Below are positions 33,001-45,028 of a stretch of 64,000 bases of DNA, one piece after another. The stretch is from Acanthopleura granulata (Eukaryota > Mollusca > Polyplacophora > Chitonida > Chitonidae). Location: assembly GCA_016165875.1 (NCBI GenBank), contig JABBOT010000010.1, positions 14,967,357-15,031,356 of the forward strand, written 5' to 3'. The notes under the pieces are model-generated. The model had not been told where the DNA came from and ran no database searches. It saw only the letters and a list, made by a program, of their open reading frames with translations. How positions within the stretch are numbered: position 1 is the first letter of the stretch; the number at the start of each line of letters is the position of its first letter. Made by a program: the position numbers and the translations under genes.

Positions 33001-34349
33001 TCAATGCAAAACCATTATCTTCACCGAGATACGGAATCATAGTTCACAGGTAGCTAATATTAAGGCAAAATTAAATTCGTCCTACTGTCTTGCACGGATA
33101 TAACGAAGAAAAGGCTAGCTAGACAAAGCATGCATCACTGCGAACATTTTCCACATGTATATATATATTCGTGTGAAGATAATATTACAATATGTACCAG
33201 AAACATGGAATCATATTCTTTGCGCCCGGAACTAGCGTGCCTATATTTATTATATAACGTATAATATATTGTACCTATAAGTGCTCCAAGTTCACTCTTA
33301 CTGTACTGTCATCGCAGATTTGTTCATCGTGTATGGACTTGATAGGTCTAGTTGACGCATGCAAACTGTACTGAGTTACATTTCTTTAAGATCATTTTCG
33401 ACAAAGAACAAAATATGTGGGCATAAGACTTGCAATCTTGTTATAATATGTTATGTATGTACTAGTACATTTTCGGTGCATGCAAACTGTTTTGTTTGTT
33501 TCTTTTGTTGTCAGTGCCAACTAAATTCAGAAACAAAAATCCATGTTTCGGGTTATCAGTTATCCACATATATGTATCTTTTGTTCTATGAATGATTGAC
33601 AAGTTTTGAAGAGAATCTGCCCTGTTGTGTGCGGTCATTCCAGCTGGTCAAGCGTGTCTTGTGGCGGGGTGAGACTGACCGCTGTCCACTCACACGCAGG
33701 CTGACATCATCTGTTTTGTCCAGTGACATGGGTCAGGCTGTGTGCGGTCATCCCTCGGGGCAAAACTGACTAGCAGACCATTGCGTGTAGGGAGGCCCTG
33801 GTCCCAGGTTTGTGCAGGCTGCAGATAGTGAGGGTGAAATGTTAATGGAGTGCTCTTCCCGTTCTTGCATGGGGACGTTGACAGCAGGCCTTTCCCCGGG
33901 CAAGGGTCAGAAGTTTCCTAATGGCAAGTAAACTAAAAGCAAACAGTTTTTAAAACCCGTTGTGTTCAGATGACATGAACATGCGGTCCCCCGGCATAAT
34001 ACCGGGATCATGCTAATGCCACGTATAGCGATATGCTGCTTGGACACTCGTACTTCAACTACATGTCCCGGAACAATGCCAACGGTGTGACATTTGCTGG
34101 ATCACGCACTCTTACATGCATTTTCTGACATGTATACAAATGGAGTAATTTCGAAACGATAATTCATATGCATGTATTTGTACTGCATGGCATTTCTAAT
34201 TCCTCAGCTCTGGGTTCATTAGTAAAAGTTTTTATAATTTTTGATAGCTTTTATTAAATATTGTTCTTTTTGAAAAATTTCCATCATATGTAACAACATC
34301 AAAATTATTTTAAAGAGATGACATGCATAATTCAAAAAAAAAAAATACC
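33001..34349. other. intergenic, no feature recognised
   Basis: Mostly AT-rich, with a more GC-rich stretch at 33620-33900. No coding exon, SINE or array seen. Confidence 0.5.
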
Positions 34350-34620
34350 TATATTTATTTACTTTATTCGATGGGTGTTTTATGCCGTACTCTTATAATA
34401 TTTCACTTATACGACGCCTGCCAACATTATGGTGGGAAGAAACCGGGCAGTGTCCAGGTGAAACCCACGACCATCCGAAGGTTGCTGGTAGACCTTCTCA
34501 CGTACGATCGGAGAGGAAGCCAGCAAGAGCTGGACTTGAACTCACAACGTCCGCACTGATGGGAGGCTTCTGGGTCTTTGTGGTGCGATAGCGCGCTAAC
34601 TTACTGAGCCTCTACGATGG
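34350..34620 (-). mobile_element. near full-length SINE
   Basis: (TTTA), TATGCCGTACTCTTATAATA, CACTTATACGACGCCTGCCA, ATTATGGTGGGAAGAAACCG, CCATCCGAAGGTTGCTGGTA, GGAGAGGAAGCCAGCAAGAG, CTGGACTTGAACTCACAACG and the tRNA-like end GATAGCGCGCTAACTTACTG. Same structure as 23957-24222, opposite orientation. Confidence 0.9.
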
Positions 34621-34960
34621 CGGTCAGTTTCATAGGTGCAGGAAACTGGCGTTCCCGATTAAACCACTGACCCTTGGCAAGATATTGACGAGCCTTCCCA
34701 CATGTGACGTGCAGATATTAATTTTGGTGGAAAGCCAAATAGTCTCTAGCGGGCATTGGACAGAACAAACGGCCACACAAAGGTAGTCGTCCGCCCATTG
34801 TCACGAACCACCCACAAGCAATGAGGGCGGGGGAATCTGTCAATTGCCCACCAAAGGCTGGGCTTGAACCCGCGTTTGAGTAAGTCTAGTCCTTCAACTA
34901 TCGTTAACCAGAGTACTTTAATTATCAACTGCCTCATACCACACCACTTTGTCAATTGTT
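34621..34960 (-). mobile_element. SINE-related repeat, AAACCACTGACC body, joined to the SINE
   Basis: GCGGTCAGTTTCATAGGTGC, CCCGATTAAACCACTGACCC, TTGGCAAGATATTGACGAGC, CTTCCCACATGTGACGTGCA, then ACGGCCACACAAAGGTAGTC. It abuts the preceding SINE without spacer, as if inserted into or co-mobilised with it. Confidence 0.75.
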
Positions 34961-35260
34961 TCAACACATAGATTGCTTTTTCAAATGGAACTCTTGTTGC
35001 ACTGAGTCATTCTGTCATGTCTATACACGCTTGCACAGCTAAGCGCGTCGCAAACTTGTTTGTTAAGTGTTGGCAAGTGTATCTGAGATCAGCTTGCGTG
35101 AATCTTACTTGCATTGAGGCTTGCATTAGGTTGTCTAAATAACTGGTGGTCGGATAACATGTGCGATTTCTTTCCTCTGATATTTTGGAAACAGCTTTAT
35201 TTCGGGGATATTTGGTTGTACTGCCAAGCGACAAATGTGACAACTGTAGCAAAATGCTGT

Positions 35261-35400
35261 AGGTGAACCCTCGTGTTGATGGAGAATTAGCAGTCAGTCG
35301 GCTCTTAATAGTGTGTAAGTGTATACCGCTATAGGTGAACCTTCGTGTTGATGGAGAATTAGCAGTCAGTCGGCTCATAATAGTGTGTCAGTGTATATTG
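35261..35400. repeat. 72-bp tandem duplication
   Basis: AGGTGAACC(C/T)TCGTGTTGAT starts at 35261 and 35333, followed by GGAGAATTAGCAGTCAGTCG in both. Two copies, a few mismatches. Confidence 0.9.
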
Positions 35401-36179
35401 TTACATACTTCAAAGGCATATGTTCCATCGTTACGCCTTCAAAAAGTGTCCCCCTTTAGATGTATTCTCTAAGAAGGGAACTTTAGGTGTGGGATATATT
35501 TTATGAGTTGTTAATTATTAATTATTAAGTTTCAAATGTTATCACACGATGGAAATTGGAATATCATATTTGATATAATAAACCTTATTCAATAAACAAA
35601 TAAATAACTATAAGTAAAAACAATAAGAAAACCAATATGCCAAGGATGTGAACAACAATGCCAATGTTTCATTGTTCCAAACAACTGTATATAATTTTAT
35701 CCAGATATCTAATGGTAAAAGAAAGTGATTGAAGGATAAAGATAGGAATATTGTAATCAATAGGTCATTTAATACACGGATCAGTAAAGGATTAGAAACT
35801 TAAATGAATGCAAGTGCAACCTGTAAATGTCATAGAGATTATTTTTATTTTTAATTTTTCTTATATATTTTACTGATTTGACGATCAAGCCGCATATAGG
35901 CCTACTCAAAAATATTTCATTAAGATGGATAAACCTCGCAGATTACCACGTAGTTGACAAAAGTCAGTGAGATCCTAAACGCATCAACGCTTCTGAGACC
36001 TGAGCCATCAACGGCAAACAGTCTGTTTTGTAGTTTAAATAAGAGTTTCGCCCAATTACTTGAATTAGGTCCACAAGCAAGCATCAAACAGCTGGCGTAT
36101 GTTACCTAGTTATCAACACCAATGGGAACATAATAGTAGAAGTTGTCTACAGTTTATTTATTAATTATTTTTCTCACAT

Positions 36180-37480
36180 ACGCCTAGATGACGTATAGAA
36201 CCAGCAGACATAGAGGCCTAACTGACGTATAGAACCAGCAGACATGGAGGCCTAACTGACGTATAGAACCAGCAGACATACAGACTTACTTCGCGCATAA
36301 TATCAGCAGATACACATACCGAGCCGACGTACAGAACCAGGAAAAATACATACCGAGTTGACGTATTGAACCAGGAGACATACAGGCCTATTTGGCGCAT
36401 AATATCAGCAGACATACATACCCAGCTGACTTACAGAACCAGGAGACGAACAGGCCTAGAACCAGAAAACGTACTTACCGAGCTGACTTATAGAATCAGC
36501 AGAGATACATATCGAGCAGACGTATAGAACTAGGAAACATAAGGCCTGACGTATAGAATTGGCAGACATACAGGCCTAGCTGACTTATAGAACCAGGAGA
36601 CATACAGACCTAGCTGAATTATAGAGCCAACAGACATACAGGCCTAGCTGATGTATGGAATCAACAGACATAAAGGCCTAGCTGATGTATAGAACCAGCC
36701 GACATTCATACCAAACTGACGTATAGAACCAGGAAACATAAGACCTAGCTGACGTATAGAATCAACAGACATAAATGCCGAGCTGATATACAGAACCAGG
36801 AGACATACAGGCCTAGCTGACGTACAGAACCAGCAGACATACAGGACTAGCTGACGTATAGAACCAGGAGACATACAGACCTAGCTGCAGTATAGAGCCA
36901 GCATACAGGCCTAGCTGACGTATAGAATCATCAGACATAAATACCGAGCTGACGCATAAAACCAAGAGGCATACAGGCCTAGCTGATGTATAGAACCATT
37001 AGACACACAGGCCTAGCTGATGTATGGAATCAACAGACATAAAGGCCTAGCTGATGTATAGAACCAGCCGACATTCATACCAAACTGACGTATAGAACCA
37101 GGAAACATAAGACCTAGCTGACGTATAGAATCAACAGACATAAATGCCGAGGTGATATACAGAACCAGGAGACATACAGGCCTAGCTGACGTACAGAACC
37201 AGCAGACATACAGGACTAGCTGACGTATAGAACCAGGAGACATACAGACCTAGCTGCAGTATAGAGCCAGCATACAGGCCTAGCTGACGTATAGAATCAT
37301 CAGACATAAATACCGAGCTGACGCATAAAACCAAGAGGCATACAGGCCTAGCTGATGTATAGAACCATTAGACACACAGGCCTAGCTGACGTATAGAACC
37401 AGGAGACATACAGACCTAACTGACGAATAGAACTATTAGACATACAGACCTAGCTGACGTATAGAATCAACAGACATAAA
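36180..37480. repeat. ~36-bp minisatellite, about 35 copies
   Basis: The unit resembles GCTGACGTATAGAACCAGCA plus GACATACAGGCCTA. Copies vary, many with TGACGTATAG. Minus-strand frames of 65-76 codons inside it are repeat effects. A higher-order duplication lies inside it at 36644-37381. Confidence 0.93.
36644..37381. repeat. 369-bp higher-order tandem duplication inside the minisatellite
   Basis: 36644-37012 and 37013-37381 match across ten variant units. The only difference I see is GAGCTG versus GAGGTG (near 36781 and 37150). Such identity among otherwise diverged units implies very recent duplication or an assembly duplication. Confidence 0.88.
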
Positions 37481-38590
37481 TGTGTAGTTCTCATAAAGAA
37501 ACAGAATATTATTACTTTGAGTCACGGGGGCTCATTCGACAAGAGTGTCGTGCTGGTGGCTTGCTCTTCATGGCGGTCGTACCCAAGGATCGTTTCGCTT
37601 CTGACCACTAAGATCTTAGGTTTGAATCCAGTTTAAACTCCCCAAAACCTGATCGCCGTCTTGAAAGTGCAAATTAACAGATCGCCACCGAATAGTTAAG
37701 ATGGTCCTTGAGTTGTTTTTTAAGATATCCACACGAGGCTTTGAGCCAGTTCCCCAAGGGGTACGGACATATTCCCCATGGAAACTTCCCCACTCCCGAA
37801 CAATTCCTCTCAGTCAATTTCCCTCCTGGGCAATCCCCCCCCCCCCACACACCCACACCCACACATATCTATGAGTAGGAGAAAATAAAATCAACACCTT
37901 ATCATTACTTTAATATATATATTATATCATTACTTTAAATCATTATTTCAATGCTTTAAATTAATTTATGATATTAACATCGATATTATAATTATATATA
38001 TTGCATATATGTATATATTTCCATACATGCTAATCTAAGTAGCTAGCACATTATGCTAACTAGTTCGTTTTTGTTCCAGGTTGCTGTCTGATTGTCATAA
38101 TGGTATGGCTATTGGCTTGTGTACATTTTCCTAATTTCCCAGACCTCTACAATACACAGCTGGCCAAACACCTGGTCAGGTTTTTTAGCCAGCTGTATAT
38201 TGCTGCCACGGTCTGTGTGTATAAGACTATCCTTAATACACAACTCCGTGTTTCACTCCATCAGACCCGGGTCTTAGTCTTATACACAAATTATTTTCAT
38301 TTGTTTCATGTCGCTTTGTGCAGTTTAATTAGAACCAAACTGAGTACATGTTTAACTATGGTATTTATAATATCCATCGTAATATCCTAAAAGGACAGAT
38401 AAATTTAGAGTTTAAATTTAGAGTTCTGCCACAATAAATATGCAAAACAAATATAAATTTTCCATTTATTGAGAATTGTTTCAAGCATATGTAATAAAAG
38501 AGTAGATATACATGTTTTTTACTTAATATTTACTAATTCACGTCAGTTATGAGTTGTATAGAGCTATTGCAGTATAAAAATTATTGCTCC
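37481..38590. other. intergenic: tRNA-like motif, C-run, AT-rich stretch
   Basis: A box-B-like GGTTTGAATCCAG lies at 37619-37631. A C-run then (CA)n is at 37835-37865 and an AT-rich stretch at 37905-38025. No coding sequence recognised. Confidence 0.5.
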
Positions 38591-38599
38591 ATTCAGTGG

Positions 38600-38700
38600 T
38601 GTATACACAGGGAGGAAAATTGCCCAGGGAGTGGGGGTGGGGGAGTGGGGGTGGGGGGGTGGGGGTCGGGGTATCAAGGGTGGGATTGTCTGGGGGAATT
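38600..38700 (+). other. G-rich tract with quadruplex potential
   Basis: More than six runs of four to seven G in ~45 bp between 38630 and 38675 (GTGGGGGTGGGGGAGTGGGG). The flanks resemble, in inverted orientation, the C-rich segment at 37735-37860 (GGGAATTGAC, GGGATTGTC type words). Confidence 0.75.
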
Positions 38701-38758
38701 GACAGAGGGGAGGGATATGTTCTACATTCGTTCCCAACAGCCCCAAACTAAAAACATG

Positions 38759-39008
38759 AATGAATGAATGAATGCTTATTGTTTAACGCCCTACTCAAGA
38801 ATATTTCACTTATACGAAGGCGGTGTCTCCTTGGTGCAGGACGGATTTCCACCGTATCTTTTATCTGGTGCTGCCTCACCGAGACGACTTGCCGAAGACA
38901 CCCAACAAGCCCCCTCACCCAGTCACATTATACTGACACCGGGCCGACCAGTCCACCCTCTATCCTCTTATTGCTGAGGGCCTAGCGAGGAAGCAGAATG
39001 TACCATTT
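38759..39008 (-). mobile_element. SINE-related repeat, GGTGCAGGACGGATTT body (copy 2)
   Basis: GAATGAATGCTTATTGTTTA, ACGCCCTACTCAAGAATATT, TCACTTATACGAAGGCGGTG, to GTACCATTTT. Same element as 16915-17163, less decayed. It ends at the same word, giving a defined ~250-bp unit. Confidence 0.87.
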
Positions 39009-39104
39009 TTTAAAGTCTTTGGTATGACCCGACCCAGCTTCTAAAAACATGAAGGCAGCTCAAGTCGCAGTAAACTTTTAGGTGGTCATATACTACACGG
39101 AGCT

Positions 39105-39310
39105 CGTTGCTCACGTGGCCATACCGTCAGCCTGAGCTACATATGGATGGTAAATGTTTGTCAGTTGCTTGCCAACGATCACTGGTTTACTTCCGCAACT
39201 CCAGTTTCCTACATACCGGTGTACCTGTATATAATAACTGAACGCTGTGGCATAAGTGATCAAAATATTCCTTACTTCGGCGCTAAACCCCAAATACATG
39301 AATTAAAATA
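39105..39310 (+). mobile_element. degenerate SINE-family copy
   Basis: GCTTGCCAACGATCACTGG, TCCAGTTTCCTACATACCGG and a 3' part GTGATCAAAATATTCCTTAC, TTCGGCGCTAAACCCCAAAT resemble the family 3' half. Low identity. Confidence 0.4.
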
Positions 39311-42300
39311 AACAGATATAGAATGTCAGAAAATTATGAAAGTAATAAAATAATAAAAAATAAGAATTCAAATAAATAAATTACGCATACACAACCATGC
39401 CAAATGCAAAAATCTATTTACGCTTTGTAAAACTTGTCGGTCTCCTTTAAGTTCGATGAACATATATATCATGAGAAATTACTCAATTCCATAACAACGG
39501 TAATGTGCTATATTCCTGTCCAAGAGAAGGGTTATATAAGTATTATATATGTAGTCTGGAACCGTTAGATGAAACCTGCATCCGTTGCTGGAGACTGCTT
39601 CACTCCATTTACGAGCTGGTGCTTGTCAGCCGCACCTTGTCGGCGTGGGAATGGCAGGCCTCAACACAGAGACGCCATTGTTGCTTTTCGTCTGTTACGG
39701 CCAACATATTGTCGGATTTCCTTCGGCCAAATCAAAGATTTACTGAATAAGCGAGCCTACAACACAATACTTTGCACATAATCTATTCAGGCCTTTCTCG
39801 ACCAAGACGTTTCTTACGACATATCTAGTGGAATCACGTTGGAGATTACGCAATCCCAGAACCACAGCCATTTACGCACTATTAATCGTGGACCTTCGCG
39901 AAGCCATCAGGCAGGGTCCTAAAATAGCCCCCTTACGCAATCGCTGCAATGAAGGATGAATGGTAGTACATCTTGTACAACGTCGATAATATATTGCGTG
40001 ATTATGCTAGAGTTATCTTGAACAACGTAAGACATGTATTAAAACTTGCAATAAACTTTCCTATGAGTAGCACGTAGTCCGATACCCTACATATATTGTA
40101 ATACGAGATGCATTCGAGTTTATTAGAAGTTTAACCACAACACCTATGTTCATGTAAAATCATACTTGTACTACCTGTTTAAAAAATGGAATAACTATCA
40201 AAGTAGATCATCATGCAAAATATCTGGTAAAAGTTTCAGTGAGCATTCACAATTAATCACTATCATGTTCTCCCTGTATTAGCCAATTAAACATTTTCTG
40301 AACTGCGCAACGAAAGCACCTTTATTACATGGCAGTTAACAGAGAGTTGCCACAAAACTTAATGAAGCATGTGCATATGGGAAGGTAATTAGGTTTGTAT
40401 ATGTTTACTATCTGTGGCTTTAGAAATAACAAATAGATATTAATCTGAACACGCATAGCCCAGTCAAACCATTAACTTCCAAAAGGGCTTTTGTATAATA
40501 ATCACAGTTTATATTCTTACACGATCATCACAGTTTAATGTGTATTTTATAAATAATTATTGCTTAATGTGTTGTCAGTCTGAGCTGTATGAATGATGCT
40601 GACACTGTTTTCAAACTATTTTAAGTGATTCATTGACTTAATTGTTATAATCAATTCAGCTGTGGAGTATTTCCTCCTATGCTTAATCGCCGTCAGTCTT
40701 TTATGTGAATAAACCAACCATTGCCTTAACACTTTAGCTTATCAGTCTGTGTGGGTGTCAAAAAGTTGCCGTTGTGAATATATAGGCTGCTCTCAACGAA
40801 AACGTTTCACTTGATGCATAATTGATGTCTTTAACTACGTTGTTGTCCTGTCGGTCTGTTATCAAATCTGGCCGCGTGAGTTTTAGGGTTTAGCGCATCA
40901 GTGACATTAAACTTAGGTGAACTGGTGAAGTTTCTATGCCAATCAGAGCGATTGTGATGTGTATTTTGCTAAATTTTGACACTTGCATTATTTATTCCGT
41001 TTTTCTAATGGGGAAGAAAAGAAGAGCGCCAACGTTAATAGTGGCGACCAGAAATCCTCGGATGTTACATTACTGATTAATAGCGGCATGAGGCAGCCAC
41101 TGACTAAATGTTTTACTCACAAACAATAGGCAAATATGCACCACGCTTACTTTCGATCGGCAATACCGTATATGTACGGCCACAGAAAACAACCGCTTCG
41201 ATTTAATACGCAAATGTGCCTAATGCATTTCTTAAATTGATTTCAGGCAATGAAACATTCGATAAGGCTTAATAAAGGCTATCGTCGTAGCTCGTCATAC
41301 ACGTGCCTTGTCCCAGTAAAAGCCGTTGAAATGGTTGCTACATGGCTGGACTATACTTGTCATCTTGCGCCACGATGGCTTTGTGTGAGGACCATGGAAA
41401 CTGCTGTAAGTTGAATACAAAAGCGGGAGAGCATATGGCATTGAGAATCAAGTTGACAGTTACATTGTACCCTGATTTATCGCTTTTCGGCCTGATACCG
41501 GCTTGGCGTTATCCAGTTCTTGCGTATCAAATAGCCGGTATGGCACGCAGTGGTCAGCGGTTAGATTGATGACTTTAACCCTTGCTCTGCGTCCATTCTC
41601 CGGCCACAGCTGGTCTGCCCGGGTCCAGTTGTCCGGCTGGTTCACCTTGCAACCTTTACCAAACCTCTGAGAAACAAACACACAAAGTTTACCTCATGCC
41701 TTTAACTTAATATGCACGATTCGGGAGAGTCTATTTCATAACGCCGTCCGTAACGCGTGATAATAAAACATGAGTGGGGTCCCTGTCAATACCTGTTCTA
41801 AGAGGGTTAAAAGTAAAGGAAATTTGCTGGACACTGGTCAGACGAGAGCTTCTGGCTTTGTCACTAAGAGTGTAGTTAATCATGGCGGGGCTGGGATGAG
41901 GCCAAATCACCATCAGCAGCCGTGGACCGCTCGGTCACAACGGCCTAGTCATACCATCTGTTCCGCTTGGATGCGACAGGCTCTGGTAGACGGTAGATAC
42001 AGAACCAGCCTAACACCACCCCTGCGTGATATACTTTATCACTGAAACCACCATAAACATCTAGTGCATCCCCCTACCCTACCCCCACCATCCCCACCCC
42101 GGACACGCACCGATATATGGGGTTGGCTATCCCAAAACCAGCGTAAATATCACCATATTGTCAGTTGTCCACCAGCGGAATCCATCTAGGAAGTGTCTGC
42201 ATACACCTTGCTGTCTGCCCGTTACCAAACTCGCACAATGCCTACTCGTTTGTTATATTACCTATACAAGACAATCGACCATTGACTTCTGACGTTTTAG

Positions 42301-42989
42301 AGAATGGTCTTTTATATATACCTGCTAACAATTACAGTTTGATTACATTTGATCACTAATACATGTGAATAACCGTACAAAGAATTCTGGTCACCATTTA
42401 CCTTAGGTTTCAATAAATACTCTTAAAAAGTAAATCATGATGTTTTCACTGATCTGACAAAGTTATGCAAGTTTTCGTCAGTCCATCATCTTCTCCGCGC
42501 AATTAAGGATAGGTACATTTAACAATCCAACTTTTATATATACTTTTTGTATTATATACAACATTTTAAAGAAATGCTTCCCGATTACGAAGAATTTAGC
42601 AGTGTTGGTTCATTTTCATTTATAACATTATACGACTCATAAATGTGATGCAATATATTCGATGAGTATATACAAATGTTAATAACCGATTGAACACATG
42701 ATATAATGTTGGTCTGCCAAAGCTTTGAAATATTTGTTAACACGTGTAACGGACATCACAGTTGTTTATTTATAAGTTTTATTTGCATGTCTTCAGTACT
42801 ATAAATGTAACCAAGTAATAAAACATAACTTAACCATTTTCTTAGCTCAGCTTTTTCGACAAGAAAGACAACAATCTGAATTTATAAGGCTAGTGTATTC
42901 GCACGGACTTGATCATCAAATGGCCTTTAACATTTTGTATTTATGTAAATTTATAAATATTTATAATCGAGGATCCTATAGAAACCACG
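39311..42989. other. intergenic, no gene recognised
   Basis: AT-rich. Contains a C-rich run at 42068-42105 (CCCCCTACCCTACCCCCACC) and a less AT-rich segment near 41540-42060 without credible coding. The part at 40570-40720 looks lower in repeats and may be conserved. Confidence 0.5.
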
Positions 42990-42993
42990 TTTG

Positions 42994-42994
<1 letters not shown>

Positions 42995-43061
<67 letters not shown>
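42995..43061. repeat. (TA)n microsatellite
   Basis: About 28 near-perfect TA dinucleotides with one TG interruption near the right end. Confidence 0.98.
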
Positions 43062-43860
43062 TTGTTTATAAAGATATTTTTTCATTAGTTGCTTAGATAA
43101 AAACTATATAATTACATATATATTACAAAAATTACATTTATTCAGGAAGCGTGTAACCCATTGCCATATTTGCTAGGCCTGCAAGTTATATGTTTGACTG
43201 AACTGTCCCTTCTTGTGGCCTCAGGAAATGAAAATAGCAGCTGGTGTAGAAGTTATATTGGGACATTTTGGTAAACGCGCAGAACACCAAGAATACGTTT
43301 TTGAATTTAATGATGCAGCAACTATATATAATGGTCGATCGGTTTTAACAAGTTATCCATTTCAGAAGGCTCACGTAATCATTAGGCGCTGTCACAACAG
43401 CTTCCTTGTAATTCAGTGTTATATTTATATCTGTATTTATTTGCTGTTGACATGATTTTTAAATTTACTTGATATAAACAATGGTAGGTATATAAGGCTT
43501 GTAGAAAGAGCAGAAAGCAGCACTGTTGTTTATAGGTGCGCGCCTATCGATAGATAGATAATATGTCTTCGCATTGCTATAGACAACAATTCTTACCATA
43601 TATGATGACTTGACAAGTAGGATTATATGATTCTCTATTTTGAGTGAATCTTTCTGCTGAGTTCAACTAAATTATGCCTCTGGGTTTATTTGTTACAGGA
43701 TGTTGTATAATGATGCATGGAAATGACAAATTAGCATCAATTTAACCACACGTACAAAATATACCTGAGGCAAAAGTTAAGCTGTATTGGCGATCGTTAA
43801 AGGGTAGACTCCGGTGTCATTTACAGCTGACAGCATACGTGTTCAGAATGTTGTCAAGTG

Positions 43861-43932
43861 AGTCGATGGAGTGCGGTAATATACGGATTAAGTTGCAGTC
43901 GATGGAGTGCGGTAATACGGATAAAGTGCGAG
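43861..43932. repeat. two-copy ~39-bp tandem repeat
   Basis: AGTCGATGGAGTGCGGTAAT occurs twice, followed by (AT)ACGGAT(T/A)AAG in both. Confidence 0.85.
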
Positions 43933-44904
43933 TCTTATGCTAATCCTAACGCTGGAGGTAAATATGATGACCATAAGCCGGGTGAGACAGAAGCTCAGTT
44001 GTAATTACACACAGATGGATGTGGCGCTGGCGGGCTAACCATATATATATCTGTGAGCCGTGCTCTCTGGTGCTACATATTACACAGGTAATCATTGGAT
44101 AACGGGTATTGATCGCTCAAAACTCTGTAATTGCGAGACGCTAATCTGTATATAATACCACACACTTATATACTAACTGTATAATATATTAACTATATTG
44201 GCCAAAGCTTTGAGATAAATTTATAATACCTGGTTAATTCTCGTCGATAAAATCGTTTTCGGGGGCATCATTTTGTCAATATATGGTGCACGTGTTCATA
44301 TATACTCATGAACAGCTCGTGTCGAACGTATAACTATATACATTTAGTCCCTCTTGACGCTTCTCATAATTTAATATGTCTTGCCAACACATACTGACAC
44401 CGTTTGACTGGATTTACAGATGAAAGAATAAAAGTTCACTTGTTCTAAATCTAAAAATAAAAAAGAGAAAAAGTGTTGCGTAAAGCTGCTTACGTCTCTG
44501 TTCGAATGTATTTATGTATATGCTTGCTCATAAAGCTGACATCATTCAAATAATGCATCAAACGATGGGTCTCTTTTTCTTATTGTGCCGTTTATAAGTA
44601 GTGTCCTAACAATTAAATGAAAGCACGACAGAGTTAATCAGCTTTGTTCTCAGAGAAACCACAGCTTTCCAGAAGTCAGAAGTCGTGACGTCAGCGGCGA
44701 CAGCTGTCAAAACAACTATACATAAGTCAGGTGAGGGACGCTGGTGCGGCGTGTTCCCGTCGATGGCGTCTTTTCCGGAAATGGCTACTCTTTGACCCAA
44801 AACATGCATAAATATGATGAGTTAATAAGACATATTAATTAGTCTCAAAAGTTTCATTTTTTGAAAAATCTTGTTTTATTACTTCTCTTATAACATAAAT
44901 CTTT

Positions 44905-45028
44905 GAATCTGCGGTGGTCGTCCTCGCGTTCTGCCCGGTTTCCTCCCACCATAATGCTGGCTGCAGTCGTATAAGTGAAATATTCTTGAGTATATGGTGT
45001 TAAACACCAGTCCAGTAAATAAATAAGT
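44905..45028 (+). mobile_element. SINE-family fragment
   Basis: GCGTTCTGCCCGGTTTCCTC, CCACCATAATGCTGGCTGCA, GTCGTATAAGTGAAATATTC, TTGAGTATATGGTGTTAAAC and a TAAATAAATAAG tail. 3' half only, plus strand. Confidence 0.88.

Noticed and set aside
36180..37480. CRISPR-like appearance (regular ~36-bp units)
   Set aside because: No repeat/spacer alternation: the whole unit repeats and drifts. The window is eukaryotic and no cas genes are present.
43200..43455. 80-codon frame starting MWPQEMKIAAGVEVILGHFG
   Set aside because: It reads plausibly for ~50 residues, but no splice context, homologue or second exon could be recognised.
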